Source: Loripinus fragilis (taxonomy: Eukaryota; Mollusca; Bivalvia; Lucinida; Lucinidae). Taken from it: a DNA stretch of 64,000 nt. Each line of letters opens with the position of its first letter. The stretch's first letter is position 1. The notes beneath the pieces were generated by a model that saw nothing but the letters and a program-made list of their open reading frames with translations, was not told the origin of the DNA and searched no databases. Where the stretch lies: contig OZ026515.1 of assembly GCA_964019695.1 (NCBI GenBank), positions 139,063,549 through 139,127,548 on the forward strand, read 5' to 3'. Shown here one piece after another: positions 1 through 10,900 of this stretch. Made by a program: the position numbers and the translations under genes.

Positions 1-1118
1 GTAGCAATTATATTGCCAACAGCCCCCTCCCCCCCAGCCCTGGAGGTGGGGACCAAAGGTCAAAATTCAACTTTTTTAGAAAATGGTCATGTTGTATATC
101 AACTTTAAGAGAATAGAGAATGCATCAATGTGGAAGCAAATATTTTGCTCGCAGCCCCCTCTTCCCAACGCCCGAATCTGGGGGTGGGGACAATAGGTCA
201 AAATTCAACTTTTTAAAAACATGGTCATGCTGTATAAAAAAAAATAAATGGAATCAGGAATGTAGCAACAAGGTAGCAAATATTTTGTCCGCAGACCCCT
301 AGCCACCATCGGTGTGAAAAAGTTGAATTTGACCTTCTGACCCCACCCCAAGTAGAGGGGAGAAAGGTTATGCGGAAAAAAGGTCAAATTCAACCTTTTC
401 ACAACATGGTCATGTGCAAATCAAATTAAATAGAATCACGAATGCAGCAACATGGCAGCAAATATTCTGCATCCAGAACCCTCAGCCTTACTCCTGGGAT
501 CATAAGGTAAAAATTCAACCTTTTCAGAACATGGTCATGTTGTACATCAAATCAAAGGAAATCGCGAATGCAGCAATATGGTAGCACATATTATGCCCGC
601 AGACCCCTACCTCCTTTCCCTGACGCTAGGGGTGGAGTCAAAATATAACTTTTTCAGAAAATGGTCATGCTATATATCAAATTTGAGGGAATCAGGAATG
701 CAGCAACATGTTAGCAAATATGTCCCCAGTCCCCCCACCCTTCCCTGGGGATGGGGTCAAAAGGTCAGTTTCAACTTGTTCCTAACACCGTCATGTTGTA
801 TATGAAATTAAATGGAATCTCGAATGCAGCAAAATGACAGCAAATATTTTGCCCCCTAGACCGCTCCCTGACCCAGGCGATCAAAAGGTCAAAATTTCCC
901 TTTTTCAGAACATGTTCATGTTGCATAATTGCAATTGCAGCAACAGGGTAGTTAATTTTGCCTGCAGCCTCCAGCATCCCCCGACCTTGGGGTGGGGTTG
1001 ATATGTTAAAATTAAACTTTTTCAGAATATGGTCAAGTTGCATATTAAATTAAATGGAATCACGAATGCAGCAACATGATGGCAAATATTTTGCAACTCC
1101 CACCATCCCTTCCACCCA
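1..1118. repeat. Tandem array of about 125-bp units
   Basis: At least eight head-to-tail monomers are visible. Each carries ATGGTCATGTTG, then a GAATCACGAATGCAGCAACA-like stretch, AGCAAATATTTTG, a C-rich run and GGTCAAAATTCAAC. The recurring ATGGTCATG word falls near 83, 221, 406, 531, 661, 787, 912 and 1029, so spacing is mostly 117-138 bp with one longer gap. Monomers differ by many substitutions, so the array is old. It starts outside the window and resumes at about 1451-1560 after an insertion. No coding sense is visible; open frames here are chance. Confidence 0.9.
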
Positions 1119-1123
1119 AAAAT

Positions 1124-1450
1124 AGTAAGTGAGTATGATCAGGAAATACCACAATCACAAACTGCAGACAGCCCCGTTGCACCGCGAGGAAGAGCCGCTC
1201 AACCATCACGAGACACCAGGAAGACAAATTAATCAAAGCAATCAGCTCTCTCTGCCCCATCAAGATGACTGCAATACTAGAATGGACATAAAGTAACGTA
1301 CAACAAAACATAGAACAATTACAGACTCCCACAATGGGAGTAACAATAAACAAAAAGTCAACAACAACAGAACCACCGCCCTAGAAAGGACAGCAGCCTA
1401 AGCCACCGGTGGGCGTAAATGTATTTTACTGGTACCAAATCTTTGCTGGA
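1124..1450 (-). repeat. rep-A copy inserted in the 125-bp array
   Basis: This is the reverse complement of a dispersed repeat found many times in the window (for example 30840-31290 and 40634-41105). Diagnostic blocks, read on the - strand, are a GGCGGTGGTTCTGTTGTTG block, an AGAGAGAGCTG block and the terminal TTCCTGATCATACTCACTTA block. It splits the tandem array: unit spacing across it is about 453 bp instead of 125. I interpret rep-A as the pseudo-LTR of a Penelope-like element. Confidence 0.8.
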
Positions 1451-1560
1451 TTAAAAGGTCAAAATTAATCTTTTTCAGACTATGGTCATGTTGCATATCA
1501 AATTAAAGGGAATCACGAATGCAGCAACATCGTAGCAAATATTTGACCCACAAACATGGG
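1451..1560. repeat. Last monomer of the 125-bp tandem array
   Basis: The array word ATGGTCATGTTGCATATC and the GCAGCAACAT block reappear here to the right of the rep-A insertion, then the array ends. From 1561 to about 1797 I see no gene or recognisable repeat. Confidence 0.8.
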
Positions 1561-1797
1561 TCAGGTTGAAATCAGATATTTAAATTGTACAGAAAAGTGT
1601 TTTTTAAATAATAACTAAAAACTAGTTGATAGGCTTTTAACTTTGATCTAAATGATACCCAAGGTGACCTTAGGGGTTAGAGAAATTGGATTTATGTTTT
1701 GTGATTTATAAATTTCTCTAAAACAACCCTTTGCCAGGAACATACATTGAATAAATTTGCTTTGTTTGACTTCTGTTTTGGCAGACGATTCTCGGAA

Positions 1798-2120
1798 TTC
1801 TAGTTGAATTTATTAAACAAGTTGCGGAAAAGAGATAAAATCAGAGGCTTGTCTAGCATTTATCTCTTTTTTGGCAACGAGTTTAATAAATTCAATAATA
1901 CAAGACCACGAAATTTAGAATCTATTTATCATTTGACATTAAAATTACTTTGAAACATCATTTCTGCCATAAAAACGAAATGATTTTGTCATTATGATCG
2001 CAACGTTGTTATGGACGTCATAACGTTTCCCAAAAATATGTTAACCACTAGCAGTTAATTGTAGTTATTGCATTGTGTTATTTCACTCTCAGACGCGCCG
2101 TCATATGATAAATACATTTT
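1798..2120 (+). repeat. rep-H palindromic element, copy 1
   Basis: One end is an imperfect hairpin: TTTATTAAACAAGTTG and GAGATAAAAT are followed about 35 bp later by their reverse complements. The other end contains a degenerate AACCACTAG palindrome and finishes with GACGTCATATGATAAA-like sequence. The same arrangement recurs at 20268-20563 (+), 49420-49700 (-) and 50080-50400 (-). No coding capacity. From 2121 to 2796 I see nothing recognisable. Confidence 0.7.
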
Positions 2121-2796
2121 ACAAGTATGAAATGGTTCAGCTTCGAATAATTTGTGTAGGATATGTTAAGTTCAATCTAAAGCAACAATTCTTACGCCAT
2201 TATTGTTAAAACCCAACCAACAGAACAATGACAAGCCAAGAATTCGAAGGAATTGATTAAAGACAGTGCTAGACAATTTTTCAAAACTGACTTAGATAAA
2301 AACACGCTGATACAGACACTTCATGTCTCCAACCTTAATTCTAAGAAACACTAAAACGCGTTAAACACACTGTAAATAGTTGTACAACTGGGATTCAATC
2401 GCAAGTGGGCTGAGTTGGTAGTCGTACACACTAAGCACTAAGCTTGGAGGTCCAATTTGTCTTTTAATTACTGAGACATTCAGTTTTGAAAAAAATCAAT
2501 TAATATTTTGAACGAATTTGTTTACCCTGATTTGTCAAGAAAATGTGGAATGTCATTATGACATAAGTGTATCTGGAAAACCTATTTTGATCTGAATGCA
2601 TCAAAAGCAAGAACAGTAACAATGAACAAGGGATTTAGCTGCCTTGACGACGAACTGGTGGTCAAAGGAATTAGAGTCATATGTCATTGTCCTCTTATAC
2701 ACTATTGACTCCTATGCCACATGATGCAGCATTTCATCTGGGCCCTGTATTTACAAAGGCAAAACGGATCTTCATAATAAAGAAATACAATTTATG

Positions 2797-2891
2797 TTAT
2801 TTCTGTCTTGTTTTGTTATGCTTTCATGCACGTCTGTTTGTTGATGCCTTGTGGTCACCTGCTGGGAAAGCGCTGACCTCTTGCCTCTTGT
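2797..2891 (+). repeat. rep-B copy, left part, split by an insertion
   Basis: It matches the middle of the rep-B family (for example 13300-13400): a TGTGGTCACCTGCTGGGAAAG-like block followed by GCTGACCTCTTG. The repeat stops at 2891 and resumes at 4195 after a 1303-bp element. The 8-bp word CCTCTTGT at 2884-2891 is one copy of the target duplication. Confidence 0.8.
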
Positions 2892-4194
2892 GGACATACT
2901 TTAATATAGTGGACCTATGTGGAATCCTGCCTTATAAGAGGATGTATCCATACAAATGTGGTATCAACAATAAACTTTGACATCTTAACTACACAGAAAG
3001 ACCAATAATAATAGCTATATTCTCGTATTAGGTGAATATCGAGGCCTTTAAACTTCATAAGGGTCAACGCAATTTTCGCTTCATCGCGCATCAGTGTACA
3101 TGATCATTTCCAACATTCGTGCAAGCCGCTGGGATTATGCACTTTGGGAATCAGATCTTGGAACGATTGGACAATGATTATAAATGATACTCATTCCGTG
3201 TTTTCTGCCATAAAAAGGTTCTCACATCATAAAATGCACAAATCCTTCACTCCTGTGAATCTTGTTGACAAGTCGGCCATTTTGGTAGAAAAGTAGATAA
3301 AAAGCGCCTGGATAACACTTGCTATTGTCGCGAACTCCCCAGTAGCTGTCACAAGATTAAAGGGTGCCGAGTCATAGAGGGGCACCGATAACAGAAATGC
3401 TGTTTATTCCGTATAAGTTACATTGACGGAAAAAAACGCATTTTGATATAGAAACATGTATTCTTAAGAAATATGGAATCATTTCTATATAGAAATGCAA
3501 CCAGATTTTTGGCAAAGACTGAATAATTGTCTTCTCAAGAAATGTGGATGCATTTCTATCAAGAGATGTGGCCAGAATTTTGGCCCAGACTGAATATTTG
3601 TTTTTTTAAGAAATGTGGAATCGTTTCTATATAGGGAAGTAACCAGATTTTGGCCAAGACTGAATAATTGTTTTCTCAAGAAATGTGGAAGCATCTCTAT
3701 ATAGAAATGATTCCACATTTCCTAAGAAAACAATTATTTAGTCTGGACCCAAAATCTGGGTGCATCTCTATATAGAGATGATTCCACATTTCTTAAGAAA
3801 ACAATGTTTTCATATAAGATGCGTTTTATTCAATCAATGTAACTAATACGGAATAAACAGCATTTCTGTTATAGATGAGTGTCTATGGATACATCTTCAA
3901 GAAGACGAATAACTGTTGGGGAGTTCTACAGCATAACTCCCCAAAACATGATCCATGTTTGAAAGACGCTTGCGTTTTCATTGAGACATTGAAATGGCCA
4001 ACATCAACCGTGAAAAAACACTGACCCTTGCCCGATTTAACCGATCATTACAAAAGATATTTGGACCCAGGCCTATTGATGATAGTATCAAAATGGAGAT
4101 GAGATACAGTTGTATATAATTCGACCACACAAGTGTGGACACATCCTCTTATATGGCAGGACTTCACATAGGTCCACTATATTAAAGTATTTCC
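2892..4194. mobile_element. 1.3-kb inverted-repeat DNA element with 8-bp target duplication
   Basis: The left end reads GGACATACTTTAATATAG and the right end, reverse-complemented, reads GGAAATACTTTAATATAG. Similarity continues through GTGGACCTATGTG and an AAGAGGATGT block, giving arms of about 65 bp. Both sides are flanked by CCTCTTGT (2884-2891 and 4195-4202), exactly where rep-B is interrupted, which proves insertion. An 8-bp duplication is typical of hAT, P and Merlin-type transposons; the terminal GG fits Merlin best but this is only suggestive. No transposase frame is visible, so it is non-autonomous. It carries a second inverted-repeat element at 3388-3872. Confidence 0.85.
3388..3872. 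mobile_element. Foldback element nested inside the 2892-4194 element
   Basis: The left end begins ATAACAGAAATGCTGTTTAT and the right end is its reverse complement; about 38 of the first 39 bases pair. Between the arms lie several roughly 80-bp modules containing TTCTATATAGAAATG, an AACCAGATTTTGG-like block and AAGAAATGTGGAATC, some direct and some inverted. The element could therefore fold into a long hairpin. I could not identify a clean target duplication. The 77-codon open frame on its - strand is a by-product of the repeated modules. Confidence 0.8.
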
Positions 4195-4320
4195 CCTCTT
4201 GTTTGTGATGTGTGATTGTGACGTTGTCACTTTCCTATTGGTACGCTGGGTCAAATGTGGTGCTTGATTGTATCGATTCCTGATATTTGCTCTCTTTCTT
4301 ACTTTATTTGGAAATTATAA
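4195..4320 (+). repeat. rep-B copy, right part
   Basis: It continues the interrupted rep-B copy: the GTTGTCACTTTCCTATTGG block, a GGGTCAAATGTGGT-like block and GATTGTATCGATTCCTGAT, matching 13430-13490. CCTCTTGT at 4195-4202 is the second copy of the target duplication. From 4321 to 4837 I see no gene. A small inverted repeat around 4630-4660 (CAGACTGATC with GATCAGTCTG-like words) resembles rep-G material. Confidence 0.8.
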
Positions 4321-4837
4321 CCTGTGACCCCTCAATATACACAATGGACCATCTAAAGTTTTTTGTATCAAACCAAAAAGACGAATCCATTAGTACATAT
4401 AGGGTTAACCTGTGATTACAGGTACTAGTTACATGTGGATGCAAATGTTCCAAATATTCAATATCAGATAGAATTTATTTACATGTGCCATCTTTTACCT
4501 TTTACAATCTTATAATTTTACCTTTAAAAAGCACCAGCAAAAAGTATGCATCCAAAAAGCAGTCTGTGATTTGCTAACACTGTTGTTTAATTAAAGTATT
4601 AAAGGCAAACAGTTTGTATTCAAATCAGACTGATCCTACAGGAGCAGTCTGATGTGGGTCTATACTGTTTGATGTAAAGGCTTCTAAAACATTTCAGTAG
4701 ACTACCCACTTTAATTGTTTGCTTTGTTATTGACGCTATAAGGGTTTTGCATTTAGTTTTACTGACTCAGTGTCTCTTCTTCTAGATACCGTAAGCTGGT
4801 ATTTTTTTCTGTGATTGTGTCATATTCATTGTTTAAG

Positions 4838-4934
4838 GTTGATTCATTCCCTCCTGAAGTAGAAGTGAGGGCTGTCTTAGAAAGTCAACTTCTAGCAAGA
4901 CGAATGTATGCTTTACGATCAGGATATAAACTTG
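4838..4934 (+). CDS. XYLB: XYLB exon a (first visible exon)
   Basis: The acceptor is TTTAAG before 4838 and the donor is GTGAGT at 4935. The exon gives 32 codons plus one base and encodes the PPEVEVRAVLESQLLARR helix of the FGGY C-terminal domain. The trailing G joins GG of the next exon to make glycine. The pyrimidine tract before the acceptor is weak (CATATTCATTGTTTAAG), so the left edge could shift. I found no further exons to the left. Confidence 0.88.
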
Positions 4935-7900
4935 GTGAGTATACAGAATGGCTTGCCCTATAGCCACCAGAAGCAAATACAATCAGGAAAAAAAAAAAAA
5001 AATGATGTCATCTGTGAATTTCTAATACATCATTTACAGCTTTCTGAAAAAAAAGATTTAACTCTTTGTCGCTAGTATTTTCTGCTGATAATCCTTACAA
5101 ATAATTTGAACCCATACATGACCATACAAGACACCAGACCTGATCTGAATCCTATCTGATGCTATTCTTAAAAGAACGTTTGGAATAACTGTTTTGTTAA
5201 AAATAGCAGACACATTAACAGACAGCAAACTATCATGAAAGTAACTTTGCATATAAGTTTTTAGCTATGACTATCTGTGAGTCTTTAACCCTTTTCTTTG
5301 TTTCATCATAGTGTGTAAATTTGATTAGTCTGTTTCTCTATGATTACGCATTGTCTTCATGCGAGCTAAACAATTGTTTGTGTTTTAAGAACAATAAAAT
5401 CTAGGGCGAAGAGAGAGAGAGAGAGAGCTGGTTGTTTCACTATAATTGTCTTCCTGATGTCTTGTGACTGTTGGTGTTATGTGGCACTTCTACATAATGC
5501 CGTGGGTTGGTCTATTGTGAGTGTGATTGTGGTATGTCCTGGTCATACTCACTTACATTTAACTACTTTGACTTGCAGAAGGTCAAGTATTTCAGAAATA
5601 GTTTTGTTCACTGCAAAAAAAACAACTTTAGGCTAGCTATCCCCTCTAAACACATAGTGACAAACGTCTCCGTTGGGTTATGGATCTGGCTGAACATCCA
5701 GATCCCTAACCCAACTGAGACGTTTGCCACTATGTGTTCAGAGGGGATCAATAGTGTAAGTTCAGCAAGATCCTCAACCAAATCAAGACGTTTGTCACTA
5801 TGTGTTCAGAGGTGATTGCTAGCATAAAGGTATTTGCAGTGATTTAAGCTATTCCTTCACTGTCTTCCCAGGTCATTTGGTTGGTGGAGTCATGCACTGA
5901 CTCATGTATAATGTTTATTTGATCAAATGTCAGGATGAATGCAGTGCAACGAATTTATTTGATAAGCTTACACTTATAACGATTGTTTTTCTCTTGCTAA
6001 AGGGAACCATCAATGCGATTTTGGGAAGAATTACCAGTCGTTTTGTTAGCAGCTTGATTTAATCAAAATATATAATTATAAGAGGAAGATAAAAGAAATG
6101 CATAACTATGTTGTAAATATTATCACATGTCTAAGGCAATAGAAGATCCATAAAGCAAATATGAATGTGTTAGTAAAAATAGATTAAATGTTTGTGAAAG
6201 ACCTAAAATGTGGTTAAGTCTGCACTTAGTAACGTCTTAGCAGTAAAACAATTATCATTTCCATGCTGAACATATGCTGCAGTAAAGGACCTCTAAATAT
6301 GTTTAGCCTAATACTTTAAACATTTCGTTAACTAGATCTATGGGTTCCAAAATGGAATTGTTTGGTCTTGCATTGAACGTTGATCAGTTTGCCATATACT
6401 TAAAAGCATCCTTTACATATGTCGTGGTACCTAAAACAAGCATCTACCTACACCAAACCATGTTAAGGGTGAGAGGCATAAATACTACTTTATGCTTAAA
6501 TATTTCCTTAAATAGATCTATGGGCACTGTAAAGAATGTGCTTGGATTGGTTCTAAATTTGGTTCAACGAATTCTAACAATCCTGAAATCAATTCTTATT
6601 AATGATAAAATGATAGAAAGACTGTTATTACTTCATTTAGAGTAATTTATTTTAAAATCTGTGTTTGATAAGTGTATACTAGCCTGGTATTGAGTAAACT
6701 TTTAATTATGGACTTTGTTATGAGATATTCTGTCTTTCAGAATTGCAATTCGGTAATGCTTAAACCAGATAAGATACAGAGACTAGCTTCAATTTTTGGC
6801 ATGTCGAGTAATTATACTGTTGAGAGAGCGTATTAAAGATGGTGCTGGCCAGACTGAACAAATGCACAGGCTGGTCTCCACCATTTTTGTTTCAATATAC
6901 AACAAAAGCAATATATTAGACATACATCCCAATGCAGATACTTATTAATTATGGAATGTTGCTTCATTTAATTATCTCCAGATGACTTTTTGTAAATATA
7001 CATGTACGCAAATCTTTATATATTGTAGGGCCTGACGCAAAGATTATTGCCACTGGTGGAGCTTCAGCTAATAAAACAATTTTACAGGTGAGATAATAAG
7101 GTAACATGGCCCTACTTCGAGTTAAACTATAGTTCCTACTAAAGTTATGGCGTAATAGATGAGTGCGCACGTTTAAACCTTCACCTTTAGTAGATTGGAA
7201 AGTAAACAAAAAGGTCAAAGTGAACCATTAAATTCTACCAGCTTTGGGTGGTCCATTCATATTCTTCAATGACGACAAAAAGGGTATGCATAGACTGCAT
7301 ATCCTACTCTAATTTACAATTACCAATATATATGTGCTCAGTTTTATGATTGGGACCATGGAAAGGGCTTATGTTGAAAAAGGCTACTGACAGATCTGGA
7401 AACTGACCACCAGTCCCCATCTTGCTTGATACGTCTAGGTGAGAACCAGACTACCTAATAGAGTAATGGTGCTCCAGCCCACCGTTGATATCTAGTAGGT
7501 TAGTGACGTCACCATAGTAGCCACTATCGATGTTCGAATCAAATTATAGTTGCTATGGTAGGAACAGTTTTATAGTTCGATTTCAAGTGGGCCTTAGGTG
7601 AAGAGCACATTACATACTCTTTTTAAAAAAGAATTGTCTTATTTCTGGGACAAATTCCTTCTTTTAACTCTTTGCAGACCGAAAACAAAAATAAAGCAAT
7701 GCTTGGTATTTGTTTGTTTGTTTGATAGGCGTAAATATTTCACCACTGTGGGGGACTTTCTTGAATAATGTTATGGTACAGCAAACAATCCGGCAAAAAG
7801 TCGCTTAGTTAAGGCAGAACTTATCCCCACCTGTAAAAATAGAAAACGGTTGTATGAATGATAAGGCAAGTTGTTGAACTTTCTTGGATCGCCATAAACA

Positions 7901-10900
7901 ATGCTTCAAAGAGGAGCAGAGATGTTAAAATTGGTAAAAACTTCATTTTAAGAATCAAAATTGCGAAATTCTAATATCCATTTGCAGATACATGACACCA
8001 ACGAAGTATTAAAAATTATAATCATTTATTATCATGTTTAAAATTTGATACAGCATCGTTTAACTTACATACATTTTATTTGTACACTTAATTTTGACCT
8101 GTGACTCCTTAAAACACAACATGGATTATCTCATTTCTATAATTGAAATAAGGTTAGAAAGATCCTTCAGGATAAACCAAATATACCCTGTCCAACTTTG
8201 TAGCCTGTTACACGTTTCTAACGCAGGTAAAAAACGGTATTGTGACACTGTTGAAGTATCGATTCACATCAAAATACCGATTGCGGCGCCCATACCTAGT
8301 ATGGAATTACACTTGTATTTGATGTTATATTAATGCTTACAATGCAGGCAATAGTGCTTTTGGTGAATAATAACTTACCTTACCAAATGGAAAGCTACTT
8401 CTGTCTGATTTCTCCAAACCTTCAATCCAAAGTTTAAAAACACTGTTCAGCCATACTGTTCCTGAGTGTATATATATATTAGTTTAAATTTGATGTACAT
8501 GATGGCTTACATATTTCATAGTTATGTTTACGTTATTGAAATCTCCATCTCAGCTGCTATCTCTGACTGTATACATATTAGTATAAATTTGTTGTACACG
8601 GTGGCTGACATATTCCGTAGTCCTGTTTACGTTATTGATGCCTCCAACTCAGCTGCTCCGACTGTATACATATTAGTTTATATTTGTTATAGGCGATGGC
8701 TGACGTATTCCCTACTTCTGTCTATGATATTGATGTTCCAGACTCAGCTGCTCTCTAAATGTATACACAATAGTATGTATACTGACGGACTTTAAAAACG
8801 CAACACTTGGATAACGGCTTTAATTTATGTCTCGAAAAAGAAGACAGAACAATAATTTTGATTGTATGTTAAAGAACATTTATTTGTAAGTAAAACATGG
8901 AAACTTTGTCCAACTGAAATCAATTTAATGCATTAAAATGTAAACTTTTTGAGTTAGGGGTCAACTGTTTCATGTGACCAAATGTTATGAATGAAAGATT
9001 TCCTATTTCTTTAAATCAAGAAACACTAGTAGCATTAAATTTGTTTCATGGACTTTGTTAGTCATCGAGGAATCCCTCTAATATTGATTGGCAGGTCTGC
9101 GATACAGCTTATTTGCGTATATGACGTTTATCAGGGTATACCCTTTCATTCAATAGCTTAAAATCTCCTCTACTTAAGAAATGTTTAAATTGCTAAATTT
9201 ATACGAAGCAAATGACGTTGTCCAGTTCTACTGAACAATTAAAACGAAAGAGTTTGCTGAATAGGCCAACTCATGATGACATTATCGAAGCAAAGGAAGT
9301 TTACATTCAACAGTCTTTTGGAAGATATAAGGGGAAGTCAGTAGTGCGTAATTAAAGTCCATCAGTATATTTGCTGTAGGCGATGGCTGACATATTCCGT
9401 ACTCCTGTCTATGTTATTGATGTCCCGGACTCAGCTGCACACTGACTGTATACAGATTCGTATATATTTGCTGTAGGCGATGGCTGACATATTCCGTACT
9501 CCTGTCTATGTTATTGATGTCCCGGACTCAGCTGCTCACTGACTGTATACCGATTCGTATATATTTATTGTAGGCGATGGCTGACATATTCCGTACTCCT
9601 GTCTATGTTATTGATGTCCCGGACTCAGCTGCTCACTGACTGTATACCGATTCGTATATATTTATTGTAGGCGATGGCTGACATATTCCGTACTCCTGTC
9701 TATGTTATTGATGTCCCGGACTCAGCTGCACACTGACTGTATACAGATTCGTATATATTTGCTGTAGGCGATGGCTGACATATTCCGTACTCCTGTCTAT
9801 GTTATTGATGTCCCGGACTCAGCTGCTCACTGACTGTATACCGATTCGTATATATTTATTGTAGGCGATGGCTGACATATTCCGTACTCCTGTCTATGTT
9901 ATTGATGTCCCGAACTCAGCTGCTCTTGGAGGATGCTATCGCGCAAAACTGGGTAATAAATGACTCTTGTAAAAGTAAGTGAATATGACCAGGACGTGCA
10001 ACTATCACACGCTTCTGACAAAACCCCACAACACCATGAAGAAGAGATACAGAATACTAACAGTCACGTGACATTAAAAGGCAATTTAATTGAAACAACC
10101 AGCTCTCTCTTCCCCAGCCAGAAACGACACAATGTACTGCACAACGAAACAAGGGTCAAACACATAACTTCCACAAACTAATGAGAGAAACAACAAATAA
10201 TGAATCAACATAGAAAGAAACACTGCCTTAGAATGGAAAGCAACTGAAGCCAACGGGGGCATATATTAAATGTACTGACCATTTTTTTCTTTTGATTATG
10301 CGGTTGTCTAAATATAAAATTTTAAGTTTGCGCGTAGGCTTTTTAGCTTATCCAATGTATCATCACAGAAAAACAATCAAATCAATTAACATACTGTGAT
10401 GCATTAAAGAAATAAGTTCTCAACCCACAGACATTATGAGCTTAAGAAAACTACATTTTAGCCAATCAAAAGGCAAACATCAGACATTGACCCATCAATG
10501 AAAGTCCTATGTTAGGGCTAACATTGAGTCTGAAGACTGACCAACAGTTGAAACCATAGCTAATAAGCATGGTTAGGTCTATTACCAAGAATTCAAACTG
10601 TCGCATCACATCCACCAATGGCGTAGCCAGAATGCTTGCAAAGTTACATCAAAGGAACACTACTGGATCAAGCAATGATTCTCTTCATTTATGTCAATTT
10701 TCAAAATGGGAATTTCTCTTAAAGGTAAGAATTTGCTCCCAGTAGTTCCTTATGGTACGATATAAATCACTTTTATCACATTGGGTGACCTCCCTTGAAT
10801 GTTACTAGTTTATTACGCACGTGCATAACTGCGTAATGGGAGTTACGTCAATTTCCATTCTATATCTTATGTTTTATAATGCTTGTTCATGTTTTAGAAC

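Noticed and set aside
6340..6645. A 101-codon frame as an extra XYLB exon
   Set aside because: Its translation does not fit between exons a and b, which already join in phase with family-consistent sequence.
8466..8795. A 109-codon frame with three similar 30-residue segments that looks like a repeat protein
   Set aside because: It is three decayed partial copies of XYLB exon c and its intron end; reading-through is accidental, and unit lengths (99 and 95) are not all multiples of three.
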